The translations under genes were made by a program, and so were the position numbers. From an uncultured Brevinema sp. (lineage in GTDB: Bacteria > Spirochaetota > Brevinematia > Brevinematales > Brevinemataceae), in assembly GCA_947040475.1 (NCBI GenBank), contig CAMRBT010000083.1, positions 1 through 6,826 on the forward strand: a stretch of 6,826 nt of DNA, read 5' to 3'. A model generated the notes under the pieces. The model saw nothing but the letters and a program-made list of their open reading frames with translations. It searched no databases and had not been told where the DNA came from. Position 1 is the first letter of the stretch. Each line of letters starts with the position of its first letter. This document shows positions 5,537 to 6,826 of the stretch, in pieces.

Positions 5537-6747
5537 TATTCTACACTATAAACAATGTTTGCTAGCCACATTTTTTCGATAATATTAAGCTTACTAGTAG
5601 TTAATTCAGAAATACGTTTTGTTGACAATTCTTCGTCAGATACCATCCCTTGTCCTTGAGCAAAGGAATCAAAAGATTTTTTAATTTGAGGATCATTAAT
5701 TTTATTAAAATCAAGAACTGTTGCATCTCCCCACACTGCTGGATCTATTTTGAGAAGCTGTGCTTCAGCGGAGAGTAGGTAATTGATAAGATATAAAGCA
5801 CCAGCTTTGTTCCCTGCATTCCAAGGAATAGATAGATAATGATTATTGAATAAAGTTCCTTTATTTAATAAAAAGCTCTTGCTTGTAGAAGGGTATTCTT
5901 TTGTTACTATTTTTTGAGATACATGACTAATGGTATAATTCATCATAATATCTACATTGTTATTGTTGAATAATAACTCTAATTTACCCAAACTTTCTGG
6001 GTAGGTTTTACCTTCTTTCCAAAGATAAGGATTAAGTTCATTAAAATAATCCCACACTTTATTAAGAGCTAAAGTAAATTCTTCATCACTCATTGCTTGA
6101 ACTTCTTCAGCTCCTAAAATATCTAAAACAATATTCCTAACAAAAGCACTCCCTGTAAAATCAGGAATAGCTGGATAAGTAAAACGACCAGGATTAGCTT
6201 TAGCATAGGCTAGTAATTCTTCAGCACTGGTAAAGGGAATTGGGGCAAGTCCTTTATATATAAAGTTGAATTGAGAATCACCCCAAGGAGCTTGATAATA
6301 TTCTACAGGAGTCCCAAAATCAGTATCTAAGGTAGAGTCTTTAACAAAGGCAATGCTAGGTAGTCTTTTGGCAAAAGTACCCCAAAGACTCTGAGAGTCT
6401 TTCATCATGGCAAAGTTTTCTCCGTTAATCCACATAACATCTACAGAACCTTTATTTTTTTGAGCTTTCTTTTCGACAATAAGTTTGTTTACCGTATCTT
6501 TAATATCAGAAACTGGCACACGTGTAAGGGTCATATTATTTAATTCTTTTAATCGTGGTGCTATAACATTATCTATAGCATTATTAATTATTTCCGAACC
6601 ACCCCACATATAGAGAGTTACCTCAGAGTCTTTAGATTGTTCAATGATATCTTCCCATTGGTAGGCAGTAATGTCTATGGAAGATTGCTCTGCTTTAGGG
6701 GTACAAGAAATTGTAAATAATATCAATAAAATCATTGATTTTTTCAT
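5536..6747 (-). CDS. ynjB: YnjB-like ABC transporter solute-binding lipoprotein
   Basis: A 403-aa extracytoplasmic binding protein that delivers substrate to the permease pair. The N-terminus, MKKSMILLILFTISC, is a short signal peptide ending at Cys15, the probable lipidated residue; the lipobox (TISC) is loose. The mature part carries the blocks I associate with the E. coli YnjB family (COG4134): TLYMWGGSEIIN (44-55), KGSVDVMWINGENFAMM (99-115), a YYQAPWGDSQFNFIY stretch (150-164), IPDFTGSAFVRN (194-205) and a C-terminal region of ordinary length (E. coli YnjB is about 388 aa). KEGG labels YnjBCD a putative thiamine importer, but the substrate is not settled. The ATG at 6747 follows AAAGGAG by 6 nt. 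It is the first gene of the operon, directly behind the promoter, and its stop overlaps the first permease start by one base. Confidence 0.9.
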   Translation of the reverse strand: MKKSMILLILFTISCTPKAEQSSIDITAYQWEDIIEQSKDSEVTLYMWGGSEIINNAIDNVIAPRLKELNNMTLTRVPVSDIKDTVNKLIVEKKAQKNKGSVDVMWINGENFAMMKDSQSLWGTFAKRLPSIAFVKDSTLDTDFGTPVEYYQAPWGDSQFNFIYKGLAPIPFTSAEELLAYAKANPGRFTYPAIPDFTGSAFVRNIVLDILGAEEVQAMSDEEFTLALNKVWDYFNELNPYLWKEGKTYPESLGKLELLFNNNNVDIMMNYTISHVSQKIVTKEYPSTSKSFLLNKGTLFNNHYLSIPWNAGNKAGALYLINYLLSAEAQLLKIDPAVWGDATVLDFNKINDPQIKKSFDSFAQGQGMVSDEELSTKRISELTTSKLNIIEKMWLANIVYSVE

Positions 6748-6753
6748 AAAATT

Positions 6754-6760
6754 CTCCTTT
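6754..6760 (-). promoter_or_regulatory. strong Shine-Dalgarno of the solute-binding protein gene
   Basis: AAAGGAG on the minus strand, 6 nt before the ATG at 6747. It is the best ribosome binding site in the window, fitting the high expression usually needed for a binding protein compared with its permeases. Confidence 0.85.
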
Positions 6761-6770
6761 TTACTAGCAT

Positions 6771-6799
6771 ATTATAACATGTATAAACACATATATCAA
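6771..6799 (-). promoter_or_regulatory. sigma-70 promoter of the seven-gene operon
   Basis: The -35 box TTGATA (6799-6794, 5 of 6) and a perfect -10 TATAAT (6776-6771) are separated by exactly 17 nt. The predicted start is near 6764, leaving a leader of about 17 nt that is mostly the Shine-Dalgarno. That is too short for a riboswitch or attenuator, so any regulation should act at the promoter itself. Confidence 0.75.
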
Positions 6800-6811
6800 T
6801 ACACCATTGTA
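6800..6811. promoter_or_regulatory. short dyad next to the -35 box, possible operator
   Basis: The plus strand reads TACACCATTGTA, with 4-bp arms TACA and TGTA around four bases, directly upstream of the -35 box. An eight-base ATATATCA also occurs twice nearby (6791-6798 and 6818-6825), 27 bp apart. Either could be a regulator site, but both are short and the DNA is AT-rich. The window ends at 6826, so the full upstream region cannot be seen. Confidence 0.18.
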
Positions 6812-6826
6812 ATCTCTATATATCAT

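Noticed and set aside
6745..6770. Eight-codon minus-strand ORF (ATG at 6770, TGA overlapping the binding-protein start), possible leader peptide
   Set aside because: Its ATG lies directly next to the -10 box and upstream of the predicted start of transcription, so it would not be transcribed.
6748..6826. Riboswitch (for example TPP) ahead of the importer
   Set aside because: The promoter sits about 20 nt before the start codon, leaving no room for an aptamer.

Overview
This window is AT-rich and is almost entirely filled by one minus-strand operon of seven tightly packed genes. Order of transcription runs from right to left. No rRNA, tRNA, CRISPR array, insertion sequence or integrase is visible. 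The organism cannot be named from the sequence. A diderm with low GC is likely, because the substrate-binding protein looks like a lipoprotein with a loose lipobox (TISC). Low-GC spirochaetes are one plausible source, but that is a guess.

Right end, about 6750-6826: a near-consensus sigma-70 promoter (TTGATA, 17-nt spacer, TATAAT) lies about 20 nt upstream of a good Shine-Dalgarno, so the leader is very short and cannot hold a riboswitch. Positions 6747-2896 encode a complete ABC importer: a YnjB-like solute-binding lipoprotein, two separate permeases and a PotA/FbpC-type ATPase with a C-terminal TOBE-like domain. The first two junctions are one-base stop/start overlaps (TAATG, TAGTG) and the third is a 2-nt gap, so the proteins are probably made in step.

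Positions 2865-551: after a 30-nt gap come a family-2 glycosyltransferase (TIGR04283 type), a CofC/DUF2064-like nucleotidyltransferase-fold protein (TIGR04282 type) and a choline/thiamine-kinase-like phosphotransferase. Neighbours in this trio overlap by exactly 11 nt each. The first two families are usually met in arsenosugar (rSAM/selenodomain) loci, but no ArsS or ArsM is present here. The kinase has Asn-Thr-Glu where the catalytic His-Gly-Asp of the family is expected. A perfect 16-bp hairpin with flanking A and T tracts, 32 nt past the last stop codon, ends the operon and should work in both directions.

Left end, 1-482: this part looks decayed. A plus-strand reading frame (159-412) is broken by an amber stop and a one-base deletion, and a strong-looking promoter overlaps its start. 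A 15-bp perfect palindrome sits next to it, and the first 22 codons of a minus-strand ORF run off the window edge.

Working hypothesis (inference): the importer brings in a small molecule, the kinase phosphorylates it, and the nucleotidyltransferase-fold protein and glycosyltransferase activate or attach a sugar or the imported group. This layout resembles the logic of a lic1 (choline uptake, kinase, cytidylyltransferase, transferase) locus with unrelated parts. The substrate is unknown.
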